64,000 nucleotides of DNA from Siphonodentalium dalli (Eukaryota; Mollusca; Scaphopoda; Gadilida; Siphonodentaliidae), in contig CP136069.1 in assembly GCA_032622095.1 (NCBI GenBank), positions 102,576,278 through 102,640,277 on the forward strand. Direction: 5' to 3'. The first letter of the stretch is position 1; every line of letters starts with the position of its first letter. Of this stretch, positions 36,067 to 47,435 are shown one piece after another. A program made the position numbers and the translations under genes. The notes under the pieces were generated by a model, which was not told the origin of the DNA, did not search any database, and saw nothing but the letters and a program-made list of their open reading frames with translations.

Positions 36067-37354
36067 CTAGTGGCCATCTTGGATTTCAAAATTCAATCCA
36101 TTGGCACGGGCTACAGGTCGTACTGTTCGTCTGATCATCATGATATTTATCATGGATGTTAATATTAACATGTAGATGGGAACGAGTGACTTTGGGGTCG
36201 TTTGGCTAAACAACATGTCCGCTAGCAGCCATATTGGATTTTACTCTTTGCATGACTAAATCCTTTGGTGCGGGCTACAGGTCGTAGCTTTGGTCAGAAC
36301 TTCATGAAATTTGTCATGGATGTTAATATTGACATGTGGGAACGAGTGATTTTGGGGTCATTCGTCTAAAAAACATGGCCGCCAGCAGCCATCTTGGATT
36401 TTACTCTTAGCATGACTAAATCCTTTGGCGCGGGATACAGGTCATACCTTTGATCTGATCTTTATGAAATTTGTCATGAATGTTGACATTGACATGTAGA
36501 TGGGAACGAGTCATTTTGGGGTCATCTGTCCAAAAAACATGGCCACTGGCGGCCATCTTGGATTTCAAAATTCAATACATTGGCACGGGCTACAGGTCGT
36601 GCTGTTCGTCTGATCATCATGAAATTTGTCATGGATGTTAATATTGACATGTAGATGGGAACGAGTGATTTTGGGGTCGTTCAGCTTAAAAACATGGCCA
36701 CCAGCAGCCATCTTGGATTTTACTCTTTGCATGACTAAATCCTTTGGCGCGGGCTACAGGTCGTACCTTTGGTCTGATCTTTATGAAATTTGTCATGAAT
36801 GTTGATATTGACATGCAGATGGGAACGAGTCATTTTGGGGTCATCTGGCCAAAAAACATGGCCGCTGGTGGCCATCTTGGATTTCAAAATTCAATCCATT
36901 GGCACGGGCTACAGGTCGTGCTGTTCGTCTGATCATCATGAAATTTGTCATGGATGTTAATATAGACATGTAGATGGGAACGAGTGATTTTGGGGTCGTT
37001 CAGCCAAAAAACATGGCCGCCAGCAGCCATCTTGGATTTTACTCTTTGCATGACTAAATTCTTTGGCGCGGGCTACAGGTTGTAGCTTTGGTCAGAACTT
37101 CATGAAATTTGTCATGGATGTTAACAATGACATGTAGATGGGAACGAGTGATTTTGGGGTCGTTCGGCCAAAAAACATGGCCGCCAGCAGCCATCTTGGA
37201 TTTTACTCTTTGCATGACTAAATCCTTTGGCGCGGGCTACAGGTCGTACCTTTGGTCTGATCTTTATGAAATTTGTCATGAATGTTGATATTGACATGTA
37301 GATGGGAACGAGTCATTTTGGGGTTATACGGCCAAAAAACATGGCCACTAGTGG

Positions 37355-38114
37355 CAGGCCTTCGATTCTGTAAAATGCAGGAGTGTGGTTGGTCACTCGC
37401 CTAACCTGAAACCCAGGCGTGTGATTTTGGTGGATATTTCGGGGGTATAAAATGACAAACGAAGACTCAAAATTAAATCAATTTTATCACCATTGTGATT
37501 CATCTTGTACACATGTATTCTCCACATTGAAGTAATTAAAACTCCATTCTCGAATTGCGTCGTAATGCTTCCGTTGGATGTAAGTTGTTATGAAATGCGG
37601 TCAGAGACCATGTAACCACGTGAGAGTTTCCTGTTGTGTGAACTCTATCGATATTTTTAAAAATAATGTTTGATTGCCCCGAACTCAAGTTTCAATTTCT
37701 ATTCATCTTCACCGCCCATCAGGGCGGCTTCATTTAGAACGCAACACAATCATGGTACCAAAATTACGTTGCATTGGTATTGGGGTGCACGGTGGGATTA
37801 ATTTAAATATGTCATGTTGGTAACAATATCTAGCCGAGAATTACTCAGACCTGCATACGAATGCGACGACATCGCTAAACGCACCTGACTATAATAATGT
37901 TCTAGCGCATGCGCAAAACTTAAAACAATTACTTCCGTCGTATACGGCATGTCTGTCAGTCTTCTCCAGCAAACAAGGTTGATCGTTATTATAAACCCTT
38001 TTTCAATCGTGCGCCGAATATCGCCGAGGAGTGTGATTAATTACTCGCCAAGATTTAATTTCAGGCGTGCTATGGTGCGCGAGCGCGATCGCACGCCTCA
38101 TAATCGAAGGCCTG
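37355..38114. mobile_element. 760 bp MITE, copy 3
   Basis: Same element and flanks, a further 2048 bp downstream. Confidence 0.75.
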
Positions 38115-38585
38115 CTAGTGGCCATCTTGGATTTCAAAATTCAATCCATTGGCACGGGCTACAGGTTGTACTGTTCGTCTGATCATCATGATATTTATCA
38201 TGGATGTTAATATTAACATGTAGATGGGAACGAGTGACTTTGGGGTCGTTTGGCTAAACAACATGTCCTCTAGCAGCCATATTGGATTTTACTCTTTGCA
38301 TGACTAAATCCTTTGGTGCGGGCTACAGGTCGTAGCTTTGGTCAGAACTTCATGAAATTTGTCATGGATGTTAACAATGACATGTAGATGGGAAACGAGT
38401 CATTTGGGGTCGTTCAGCCAAAAAACATGGCTGCAGCAGCCATCTTGGATTTTACTCTTTGCATGACTAAATCCATTGGCACAGGCTACAGGTTGTACCT
38501 TTGATCAGATCATTATGAGATTTGTAAAGGCTGTATATGGGAACAGGTCATTTTGGGGTAATTCGGAAAAAAACATGGCTGCCGG

Positions 38586-39687
38586 TAGGGCTGCACGGTA
38601 TTTTGATAATATACCATTTATTCGATATCGTTTTGAATACCGATACAAACCGAATAGATTTTTGGACTATTCGATATATCGAGTACGTCGGTTTCCATTT
38701 CAAGGTATCGAATAAAGATTTTTAAAAAGTAAAATTGTCGTATCTACCATGGGTAATCAATGTGCCTTGTGACGAAACTCGCAAAAGGAAATAACATGTT
38801 ATGTGATATAATCCGTGTAGAGCTATATAATGGGATATTTAGTTTCGTATTTGTGTACCTAATTAAAGGAGTATGCTATCGGGTTTCATTCACAGCTTGC
38901 AACATTCAGTCGCGGCGTCGCTATTGCGTATGATCCCGGGAATAAAACAAAGGGCGCCCTTAGTCTGCATTCAGTGTTAACTGACTATGACTGGTTTGAA
39001 ATTACATACGTCGCACATCATGTGCATATAAGCTTCTCACGCCGGAGTAAAGCTTAAATACAATACAAAGGCGACTTTGAGAATGGTAGCTACATGGGAG
39101 TGACAGTGAAACAAAATTGAGTCAAGCTAATGGGTTCGCTATAATACTTTGTGAAAACATAATTAACATTGGTATATATCTACCTGAAGGCTGTCTCATA
39201 ATTCAATTGAAAATGGATCTTGTGGCCAAAGTTAACACTAAGTCATTGGTTTGGACGCATTTCAGGTTTGAAAAGGGTGAGAATTCTAAACCGAACGACG
39301 AAACTCAAGCTGTTTGTCATTTGTGTGAAAAGACTATTAAATCGAAATGTGGCAATACATCCAACTTGATGGTTCACCTGAAGTATCGCCATCCTAGCGA
39401 ATTTATGAAACTACAGACACCCAAAAAGAGAAAACGTGATGACGAGAGTTATATAATTATGAAGTTGATGTCCATATTAAGTAAATATAAGTATAGAGTA
39501 CATATCAATATGCGTTGCTAATTCTTTCAAAATACGAAACTATGTCCCGGCGAAGCTACGAAGGATAACTCTACGTTGAGAAAATGCTCAGATAATCTGA
39601 CTTGGATTACTTATTCGGTATTTAGTCATACCGCGGTTAGTTAAAATATTAGTTATTTGATGTTTTTTTCATTACCGTGCAGCCCTA
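38586..39687 (+). mobile_element. hAT element, non-autonomous derivative (1102 bp)
   Basis: Perfect 15-bp TIRs TAGGGCTGCACGGTA and an 8-bp duplication GCTGCCGG (38578-38585 and 39688-39695), both characteristic of hAT. The uninterrupted site is present at 50488-50500 (CATGGCTGCCGGTGGCC) in another family A copy. It keeps a BED zinc-finger frame but no RNase H-like transposase or dimerisation domain, so it is an internally deleted derivative. Confidence 0.9.
39213..39521 (+). CDS. BED-type zinc finger fragment of a hAT transposase
   Basis: BED fingers are the DNA-binding N-terminus of many hAT transposases and of the ZBED genes derived from them. From the Met at 39213 (residue 33 of the longest frame, the more likely start) there are 102 codons. 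TKSLVWTHFRF supplies the aromatic pair of the BED fold. VCHLCEKTI gives C-x2-C, and NLMVHLKYRHP gives the zinc-binding H-x4-H. A basic segment PKKRKRDDE follows, a plausible nuclear localisation signal. The frame then runs into unrelated residues and stops at 39521, far short of the usual 600-700 residue transposase. It could still bind element ends if expressed; no evidence for expression is visible. Confidence 0.7.
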   Translation: MDLVAKVNTKSLVWTHFRFEKGENSKPNDETQAVCHLCEKTIKSKCGNTSNLMVHLKYRHPSEFMKLQTPKKRKRDDESYIIMKLMSILSKYKYRVHINMRC

Positions 39688-40169
39688 GCTGCCGGTGGCC
39701 ATTTTAGAATTTACTCTTTGCATCAATAAATCCTTTGGCACACCATAATCACCACATCCCTGATCCGATCATTATGAAACCTGTCATGAATGTTGATATT
39801 GACATGTACATCTAGTCTTACTTAGACATTTCAATTAGCACCTTTCCTATTCCTACATTTATTGTCAACCATTAAATTATTCCCCTACCTAAGTTGAGCT
39901 ACAGTGTCATTGACACTTTCATTTAGACATACCACATCACATCCTCCCCCACCCCAATATCTGTCCCTCCCACCCACACTATAGCCAGATCCCTTCCCTG
40001 CACATAAAATATCCTCTTTTGACTACAGTACAGGCTATTTGACATTCAATGTTTAGATATCACTTTACCTTGCACAGCTGAGATATTATAAACTAATTAT
40101 AGTTATCTCAATTCCCAGCAGACTGGTTGGAACCATTATATGAATCCAATGTTTTGGCTGCTGTTTTTA

Positions 40170-40720
40170 ACAGTTTTATATTATTATTGGTATTAACCCT
40201 TTCTGACAGTTTTATATTATTATTGGTATTAACCCTTTCATGATGGGAGCTGTGCTGGTGCAGCATTAAATACCCTGTATCAGTGCATTATCTTATATAT
40301 GTTAGTCACCCATTGGGAGCTTCACGTATATACGAGAATGCACTGGCTTTCAAGGTCAAGGAAATAATGTCAGGACAATGCATTCTCTTATATATGTGAA
40401 GCTCAGTGTATAAATAAGAGAATGCATTGGCACAGGGTTTTCTCAAAATTTCGGGAAGTTCCAGTCATAGAAGGGTTAACCGACATATCTTTGTTTTATT
40501 TGCAAAGATGTTTTTCCTCAGTTGAACATGGGGTGGTTTTATTGCCTAATGAGTCAGGTATCCAAATAAATCACACATGTCCTATTCTCGCAGGAATGTG
40601 CCCATAGACGATCAGGCCTAGGGTTGGGGGATGTTGGTTGCAGAATTGTTCAATGAGATGTGATTTTTTCCCCAAAACTAATTACACAAACTAAATTGAA
40701 TTAAAAATAATAGACCATTG
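40170..40720 (+). repeat. Family F repeat
   Basis: Contains a duplicated TTTTATATTATTATTGGTAT (about 40168 and 40208), GAGAATGCACTGGCTTTCAA and GTCCTATTCTCGCAGGAATG, matching 17400-17990. Two further GAGAATGCATTG motifs lie between. Non-coding. Confidence 0.7.
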
Positions 40721-41134
40721 ATTAAGAGAAGGGGGCTCCTAGTTTTAAAATTTACCAGATACTTATTATTTTATAACAAGATATGGGGTGGGTCTGATGA
40801 GGAAAAAATTCCACTGAAAAAAAAAACTTGTTTGAAAAATTTCTTTAAACTGACATGATTGGTATGGTTATTTAAAACCTTTCATACCTTTTTTGTCTGT
40901 TTTATCCTACTGTTTAACTTTTAAATTTGAGTATGAACTACCTGTAGAATCAGTTCCTGATAATACACTTTTCATATTTAAAAAAATCTTCTGATGTATA
41001 TTATTGCAACACAATGTTGTCTTCCAACACACACATATGAACTAATTGAATTAAGAATGTGTATGTATGTCAATGTGAACACTTCAATTTCAAAGCTGAG
41101 TTTATAGTTGTAGCTACTTATTGTGAGGTAAATT
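40721..41134. other. Unassigned DNA
   Basis: AT-rich, with no shared repeat or gene recognised. Confidence 0.4.
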
Positions 41135-41232
41135 TGACAAGTACTGACTCTTTTAGTCTTCAGAGTCCCAGTCTTCTCAGTCTTTAAAGTCTGGTGGGCG
41201 ACCCACAGTCATTGACTGTCTTGTTGTTCTGG
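41135..41232 (+). repeat. Family B 3' end, solitary
   Basis: GACAAGTACTGACTC ... AGAGTCCCAGTCTTCTCAG ... GGTGGGCGACC, ACAGTC-ATT-GACTGT and CTTGTT. No B body is attached upstream. Confidence 0.7.
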
Positions 41233-41379
41233 GTGTCCAAGCTTGGGTACAATGACTGGAAGATGGGTTGGGTCACTCCCTTTAATAGGCAATTTATGGA
41301 ATTCAGCCGCAAAAAATGACAAAATAATGCCTGTTGTTCACTATCTTTAAAGCAACAGCTTCTTCTGGTCACATTTTTA

Positions 41380-41575
41380 TGTGTACCCATACCATAGTAT
41401 GGTACACATAGTGTCGACGTCCGGATTGACCACTCGTCATTTGTCCGTCCGTCTGTCTGTAGACACTTTACGCATAATGCGATAACTGAAACATTTTCTA
41501 TCTGATCAGAACCAAATTTGGTATGTGAGTTTCTCAGCCCAAAATACAGATCGAGTTCGAATATGGATTTGATCT
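41380..41575 (+). repeat. Family D repeat
   Basis: Opens with the hairpin TGTGTACC-CATAC-CATA-GTATG-GTACACA (41380-41408), then TCCGTCCGTCTGTCTGTAGA and the core text TTGGTATGTGAGTTTCTCAG. It is cut at 41576 by a B element that starts TTTTTAGCTCACC. Related pieces are at 9520-9587 and inverted at 15199-15450. Confidence 0.65.
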
Positions 41576-43680
41576 AAGTTTTTAGCTCACCTGAGACGAA
41601 GTCTCCGGTGGAGCTATAGTCATCACTCCTCATCCGTCAACAATTCTTTAAACATCTTCTCCTTGGAACCATATGACCGAATGGGTTCATATTTGGTGTG
41701 GATGTTCCCTAGGTGACTCTCATTCAGATTTGTTCAAATGAGGTCACTGGGTCAAATAGTTGCGAAGCCAGGGCCATAACTCTTTCCCACCATAGTAATT
41801 CTTTTAAACATCTTCAGAACGATAAGACAGAATGGTTTCATATTTGGTGTGGATGTTCCCTAGGTGACTCACATTCAGATTTGTTCAAATGAGTTCACTT
41901 GGTGAAATAGTTGCAAAGCCAGGGCCATAACTCTTTCCCTCCATAGTAATTCTTAAAATGACTTCTTCTTAAATACCATCAGGCCATATGGGTTCATATT
42001 TGGTATGAAAGATCCTTGGGTGACTGGGGTTCAGATTTGTTCATATCAGGTCACTGGGTCAAATGTGGGCGGGGCCAGGGACATAACTCCAAAAAAATAT
42101 TTTTTTATTTAACTCTTCACACTGCTTCTGCCACTCTGGTCCCAAAAATAATATTTACTCAAATTCTTGACAGAGATTCATTTATAAGAAGCATATGCGG
42201 GGTATGCCTACACATGTCAAGTGAAATCTGACATTTTTATAAACATTCACTGGAGATCTGCTGGAGGTCATTAATTCCCAATTACAACAACAATCTATCA
42301 TATGTATTGTTCAAATCTTTCAACAGGACATTTAACACTCCCACATCCACCACCTCACTAGAACATATTTGGCAAACTTGAAAAGTGTCCTTTGAAAGAA
42401 CCACCAGCTCTATTAGCTCATATTTAATATTGAGGCTCCTTTGGTGATTGGGATTCAGATTTGTTCAGTGTCACCAGGTCAAGTAGGTGCAAGGTCAGCT
42501 ACATTACTCTTTCTCTCCATAGTAATTCATATGTCTTTCTATGAAGGAACCAAATGGCCTATTTTGCTTATATTTGGTAATAATTCTTAAAATAGGTTTG
42601 CAAGAATTAGTTGGCTTATTTAGCTTGGAATGTTCGTTTGACTGCAATTCAGATATTTTTTAAATGGTATCACCTGGTCAAATAGGGGCCAAGTGAAGGA
42701 CAGTTTCCCTCTTAATATGCTTCCTTCACAAGGACCATCAGGTCTATTTTACTGATATTTAGTATGAAGGGCTCTTTGGTGTCTGGGATTCAAATTTATT
42801 CAGATGGGGTCACCAGGTCAAATAGGGTGGGACCAGGGACACAACTATATGTCTCTATAGTTGTCCCCCCCGAAAGAAAAAAAATTCAGGGGACTATTAA
42901 AATAGCCGGTGTCCGTGCGTCCGTGCGGAAATGGTTTCCGGATGAAAACTTTAGTTTCGGTTATTAGATCAAAAGCAAAATTTCATAGTTGAGTTTATCA
43001 GACCAAAATACAGGTCAAGTTCGAATATGGGTTTGCTCCGCCCATTTTTGCGAGAGTTATGGCCCTTTTTTACTTAGAATCTTGTAATGTTCTGGTTTCC
43101 GGATGATATCTTCAGTCTGTGTGATCATATCTGAACCAAATTTGGTATGTTAGTTTATCAGCCCAATATACAGGTCAAGTTCGAATATGGGTTTGCTCCG
43201 CCCATTTTTGCGAGAATTATGGCCCTTTTTCGACTTAGAATCCTAGAATCCTGTCAATTTCTGGTTCCGGATGATAGCTTTAGTTTGTGTGATCATATCT
43301 GAATCAAATTTGGTATATGAGTTTATCAGCTTGAAATACAGATCAAGTTCGAATATGGGTACGATCCACCCATTTTTGTCTGGTTGCTTTGGATTTAGGG
43401 TCCTTGTTATTTTTTTCAGAAAAGCTGATGCCCCCAATGAAGCCACTTTTTCGGGGGACACTGTGGCCGGACGGCCTTTTATTATTCTTAAAATGTCTTC
43501 TCAAGAGAGGTTGGACTATTTAGCTTACATATAGTATGGATGATCCTTTAGTGACTGAGATTCAGATTTGTTAAAATGAGGTCAACCTGTCAATAAATGG
43601 CGGGGCTATGGGGAGTTAACACTTTTGTGTCTAATAAAATCATTGGAATACCAAATTCATTAAAACATCTACCTTGGAAT
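41576..43680 (+). repeat. Family B repeat, long copy
   Basis: Full 5' hairpin (AGCTCACCTGAGACG ... GGTGGAGCT). There are at least four rounds of the core text (TTCATATTTGGTGTGGATGT; CATTCAGATTTGTTCAAATG; GGGCCATAACTCTTTCCC). It is interrupted at 42862-43482 by a family C element. No 3' stem-loop is seen, so the right end is truncated or eroded at about 43680. Confidence 0.8.
42862..43482 (+). mobile_element. Family C element inserted in family B
   Basis: 5' tip TGTCCCCCCCGAAA. Three tandem units of about 130-150 bp (GTTCGAATATGGGTTTGCTC, CCATTTTTGCGAGA.TTATGGC). Then TTTCGGGGGACA (ends 43460), the small hairpin GGCC-GGAC-GGCC (43465-43476) and TTTTATT. The empty site is seen at about 25850 (CTCTATAGTCATTCTTAAA). 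The 3' hairpin placed outside the inverse of the 5' tip matches families A and B. Confidence 0.7.
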
Positions 43681-43683
43681 GTA

Positions 43684-44130
43684 TCAATGGATTCTCCCAT
43701 TCAGTTCTAAAAGTATAAATTGGAATAGCCTACTGTTCATTTGTAGGGATGTTCTCAGAATTTGAGCAGACATAGAGAACTGCATTTAGTAGCACTATTT
43801 TTATAAAGTTACACAGTCCTATAATGATATCTGATGCTCACTGCTGCACATATAAAATGACTTTAATAGCCATCTGTTGTTTATTGCATTTCCATAGTGT
43901 GTAGACAGTGTTGGCCCAGGGTTTATCAACTCCCACATAGCTCTCTGGTTTAGCCTATCAATGCAGTATTCAAGTGACATACCTGGTACATTCCCCTAAT
44001 TGTATAGAGTTAAAACTGTTAACCCTGGTCATCAATTTTATGCTTTTGTATATTTTTCATGTAATCATTCTATTAAATCCCCTTCACTTGAATTGATTTT
44101 TGTAGTTAAAATGAACCCTTCTCATTCCTG
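43684..44130. other. Unassigned DNA
   Basis: No gene or shared repeat recognised. Family A text begins, inverted, just beyond. Confidence 0.4.
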
Positions 44131-44139
44131 ATATTTTAG

Positions 44140-46020
44140 TCATGCAAAGAGTAAAATCCAAGATGGCTGCCGGTGGTCCCCAGTAAAGTTGAGCTAAATG
44201 AAAGTGTCAATGACACTGTAGCTCAACTTGGAAAGGGAATAATTTCATGTGTTACAGTCAATGAAGCGATTAGGAATGCGGAAAGTTGAAATGTCTTAGT
44301 AATACTAGATTATCAACATGAAGATATATATATAGAGTAAAATCCAAGATGGTTGCTGGAGGCTGTTTCCCAATGAAATTCAAAAACATTTGATAGCTTC
44401 CATCTAGTTGATCAATATCAAGATTAATTTGAAGTTTGGTGATGATCGGATAAGGGAAGTGGACTGTAAAATCCAAGATGGCTGCCAGCGGACATGTTTT
44501 ATGGCCGAATGACCCCAAAATAACTCGTTCCCATCTACATGTCAATGTTAACAGCCATGACAAATTTCATGATGATCCAACCAAATGTATGACCTGTAGC
44601 CTGTGCTAAAGGATTTAGTCATGCAAAGTGTAAAATCCAAGATGGCTGGCGGGAGCCAAGTTTTATGGCCAAATGACCCCAAAATGAAACGTTCACATCT
44701 GCATGTCAATATTAACCTCCACGACAAATTTCGTGATGAACAGACGAAAACTCCGGTCTGTAGTCCATGCTAATGGATTGAATTTTTAAATCTAAGATGG
44801 CCGCTGATGGCCATGTTTTTTGCCAAAATGACTTGTTCCCATCAATGTCAATATTAACATAACTGACAAATTTCATTATGATCAGACAAAGAATACGACC
44901 TCTAGCCCGTGCTAATAGATTTTGAAATCCAATATGGCCACTGGCAGCCATGTTTTATGGCCGAATGACCCCAAAATGAAAAGTTCACATCTGCATGTCA
45001 ATATTAACATCCACGACAATTTCATGATGAACAGACGAAAACTCCGGTCTGTAGCCCGTGCTAATGGATTGAATTTTAAAATCTAAGATGGCCGCTGATG
45101 GCCATGTTTTTTGCCAAAATGAATTGTTCCAATCCATGTCAATATTAACATAACTGACAAATTTCATGATGATCAGACAAAGAGTACGGCCTCTAGCCCG
45201 TGCTAATAGATTTTGAAATCCAATATGGCCACTGGCTGCCATGTTTTTCTGGTGACACTCCACAGTTTCGAATGATCAGTAGGGGTAAATTTCTTAGAAT
45301 AGTGTTTTCTGTCACCATGGGTGTGGCATGTTTATTGAGAGAAGGTTAGTTATGAATTTGTGGATTTTTAGAGGATGTCTTTGAGTTTTGAAAAATATTG
45401 TTTCAGGTGACCTTGACCCCACCAGTATCGAGTAGTAGCGATTTCTGCGAAACAGTGGCTCCAGACACCAGCGTGACTTTTTAGCACCTAAAATTTGTCA
45501 TCTGCATGAAAAATATTTTTTTAGAAATTACAGTGGTGAGAAGTTTGAAATTTTTTGATATTATTGTGAGGAAACAGTGTTCTTCCAGACAACATAGGCG
45601 GCTATACTATAGTTTATCTGGTTGTGTCCCACGGGCCTGAAAATCGCTTATTTTGGCCATTTTTGCATCAAAATTTCATTTTTCAGGCACACAATCAAGG
45701 GGCATAGCTCTTACTACCCCATTAAAATGACAATTCTGTATCTTTAAGCCTATTATGTGCTCAACCCAGGTATATGTGTTGTGGGATCACATTTCAGTTA
45801 TTTTTCATTGAATTGATGCCTCCCTTATTTTTGAACCAATCCCTGCAGAAACTGTGGAGTGTCACCTTTGCTGAATGACCCCCAAAATGACTCGTTCCCA
45901 TCTACACGTCAATATTAACTTCCACGATAAATTTCACGATGATCAGACGAACACTCGGGCCTGTAGCCCTTGCTAATGGATTGAATTTTGAAACCCAAGT
46001 TTGCCGCTGGTGACCATGTT
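44140..46020 (-). repeat. Family A repeat, inverted copy
   Basis: Read on the minus strand it ends with AGTTGAGCT, the stem-loop AGTGTC-ATT-GACACT (44200-44220 region) and TTCATTT. Unit boundaries are marked by AAATCCAAGATGGC. The 5' part is missing beyond 46020. It is interrupted by a 616 bp element at 45251-45866. Confidence 0.8.
45251..45866. mobile_element. 616 bp element with 19-bp TIRs
   Basis: GGTGACACTCCACAGTTTC and its exact inverse bound the element. Outside lies family A text (CCATGTTTTTCT | TTTGCTGAATGACC), whose uninterrupted form is seen at about 53195-53212. The target duplication is unclear because the site is T-rich. No coding frame. Superfamily not assigned. Confidence 0.7.
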
Positions 46021-46390
46021 TTTTCATACGCCGCGTCCAGTGGGTGTACAAATATCGTAGGACTCATGCGTTTCTGCTGAACTGAACTAGTGCCCAATGC
46101 GTTTCTGCTGAACTGCACTGACGTTTGATCGCAAAATAAAATTATAATCATTATCAAAGCACACGTTTGGATAACACCGCCATAAACAGTTTCATATTAT
46201 GATATTGAGCTTAATATATCGTCAATAAAATTATAGTTATAACTGATAAAACTAAAAGGTACTGCTAAAGTATTTCTGCCAATTGGGTAACTAAATTCAG
46301 GTTGAGCTGGAACTTGAGAAATTTTTAATTTCAACCAATTGAAATGCCGTTGAAAGTGGAAAGGGTTAAGGTTGGGGAGCAACGCGCGAA

Positions 46391-46400
46391 ATGACGTCAT
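46391..46400 (+). promoter_or_regulatory. CRE-like palindrome ATGACGTCAT
   Basis: A perfect 10-bp CREB/ATF-type site 52 bp upstream of the candidate ATG at 46453. Chance occurrence is possible; it is the only reason to suspect a promoter here. Confidence 0.25.
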
Positions 46401-46452
46401 CGTAAACAAGGCGCCTCGTACGGTCACCACACTGATAATTGAAGCGAAGGCA

Positions 46453-47435
46453 ATGTGGATTTTAATTCATTCATTTCGACTGTTTTTGCGTCCTAATCTA
46501 TTAAAACTTAGTGGGATATCTTGGAAGGTGTTTAGGAAGGATTGTTTTGATATATATATATTGGATTCACCTTCCAAAAAGGTGAGTTTGAGGCCTGCAT
46601 CTGTTGTCAAGAAATTGATGAATATTAATCTGACAGCGCTTGTCTGCAAGTACAGTGATGGCCGAATTAGCGTGTTTGATGCAAAATTTACAAAGATTTC
46701 TCCACTCGATTCTCTTAGTGCCACTGCACACGCTGCGATTAAAATCGTAAGTGGGGAAAATCGCAGGAGGAAGCATCCAATGCGCATGCCCACGAGAATA
46801 TCGTAGCCAAATCGTAGCAATCAAGCACTGTTTGATTTTACCAAGAAAATCGTGGCGTGACCTTGGCAACGCGCGCGATCGTAGCTGTCACATGACCAAT
46901 GTCGCACTTGTCATGTTGTAAATACCACGAAAAGAAAACATTCAAAAATGGCGCAAAGTTTACAAACTTCTTGCACTTACATAAACGAGGCCACATTGGT
47001 GGAGATGTGGCACGGCAGGCAGTGCAGGCCTATACCACACATCAGACAAGGAGTAGAGGGCTGCCGCAATTGTTGAAATTCAATTGGGGCAGCTGAGCCT
47101 GTTGAGTTGACAGGTACAAAATGTCAAAATTAAAAAAATATTCAATTTTACTTGAACTTTCAACATCAACTTGTTACTAGTAGTTTAGAACATTGAGATA
47201 CATGCCATATGTATTTAGTTGCATAATGCGGAGAATGTGGTATAACATTTTGCTATCATGTGAGCGATCACGTTGATAAAATCGTAGCTGCAAACATCGC
47301 AGCACCGTAGCGTCTGCGGGTAAGCTACGATTTCTCCACCTACGATTTTCCCCACTTACGATTTTAATCGTAGCGTCTGCGGTGGCACTTAAAATGCACC
47401 CTAATCGGTCAAATTCTTTTGATAATTCTATCTAA
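46453..47435 (+). pseudogene. Unrecognised small coding frame split by a Harbinger-like MITE
   Basis: From ATG 46453 a frame runs to 46717 (88 codons). There it meets a MITE (46718-47388) that carries one copy of a TTA duplication. If the MITE and one TTA are ignored, the same frame continues at 47392 for 14 codons and ends at TAA 47433-47435, giving 102 codons. Segments such as KVFRKDCFDIYILDSPSKK and KYSDGRISVFDAKF look protein-like, but the product is not recognised and there is no signal peptide or clear domain. An alternative reading is a first coding exon ending at 46581 with a consensus donor (AAG|GTGAGT, phase 0), which would leave the MITE in an intron. Both are inference. Confidence 0.35.
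46718..47388. mobile_element. PIF/Harbinger-like MITE (671 bp), TTA duplication
   Basis: TIRs of about 50 bp starting GTGCCACTGCACACGC (left) and GTGCCACCGCAGACGC (right, inverted) and sharing GATTAAAATCGTAAGTGGGG. TTA on both sides (46715-46717 and 47389-47391). Subterminal ATCGTAG motifs recur in both arms. No transposase. Confidence 0.8.

Larger units (their letters stand above)
32203..38346 (+). repeat. Three tandem copies of a 2048 bp unit
   Basis: Units about 32203-34250, 34251-36298 and 36299-38346 are almost identical and equal in length. Differences seen by eye: A in unit 1 against C in units 2 and 3 at 33453/35501/37549; a T-to-A change near 35610 in unit 2; CATCGGGGCGG in unit 2 where the others have CATCAGGGCGG; CATGAATAAA in unit 1 for CATGACTAAA near 34205; AGGTTGTA (38163) and GTCCTCTAG (near 38267) only in unit 3. 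Homology stops at 32203 on the left and at about 38370 on the right. Very recent duplication or gene-conversion homogenisation is implied, unless it is an assembly artefact. Confidence 0.9.
31667..39925 (+). mobile_element. Family A element, greatly enlarged
   Basis: Starts at TTTTTAGCTATAAGTTTGAG (31669) with the leader GCCATGGTTTGGCGTCCGTC. It continues as tandem units of about 155 bp and ends with TAAGTTGAGCT, AGTGTC-ATT-GACACT and TTCATTT at 39925. A complete relative at 49065-50714 is only 1.65 kb. The extra length comes from the 2048 bp triplication, the MITE in each copy, and the hAT derivative. Open frames of 60-80 codons recur on both strands because of the unit sequence and are not genes. 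Confidence 0.75.

Noticed and set aside
33853-38182. Three identical 77-codon frames at 33853, 35901 and 37949
   Set aside because: Each frame starts in the MITE and runs across its right TIR into family A sequence, so it is a chance junction copied by the triplication.
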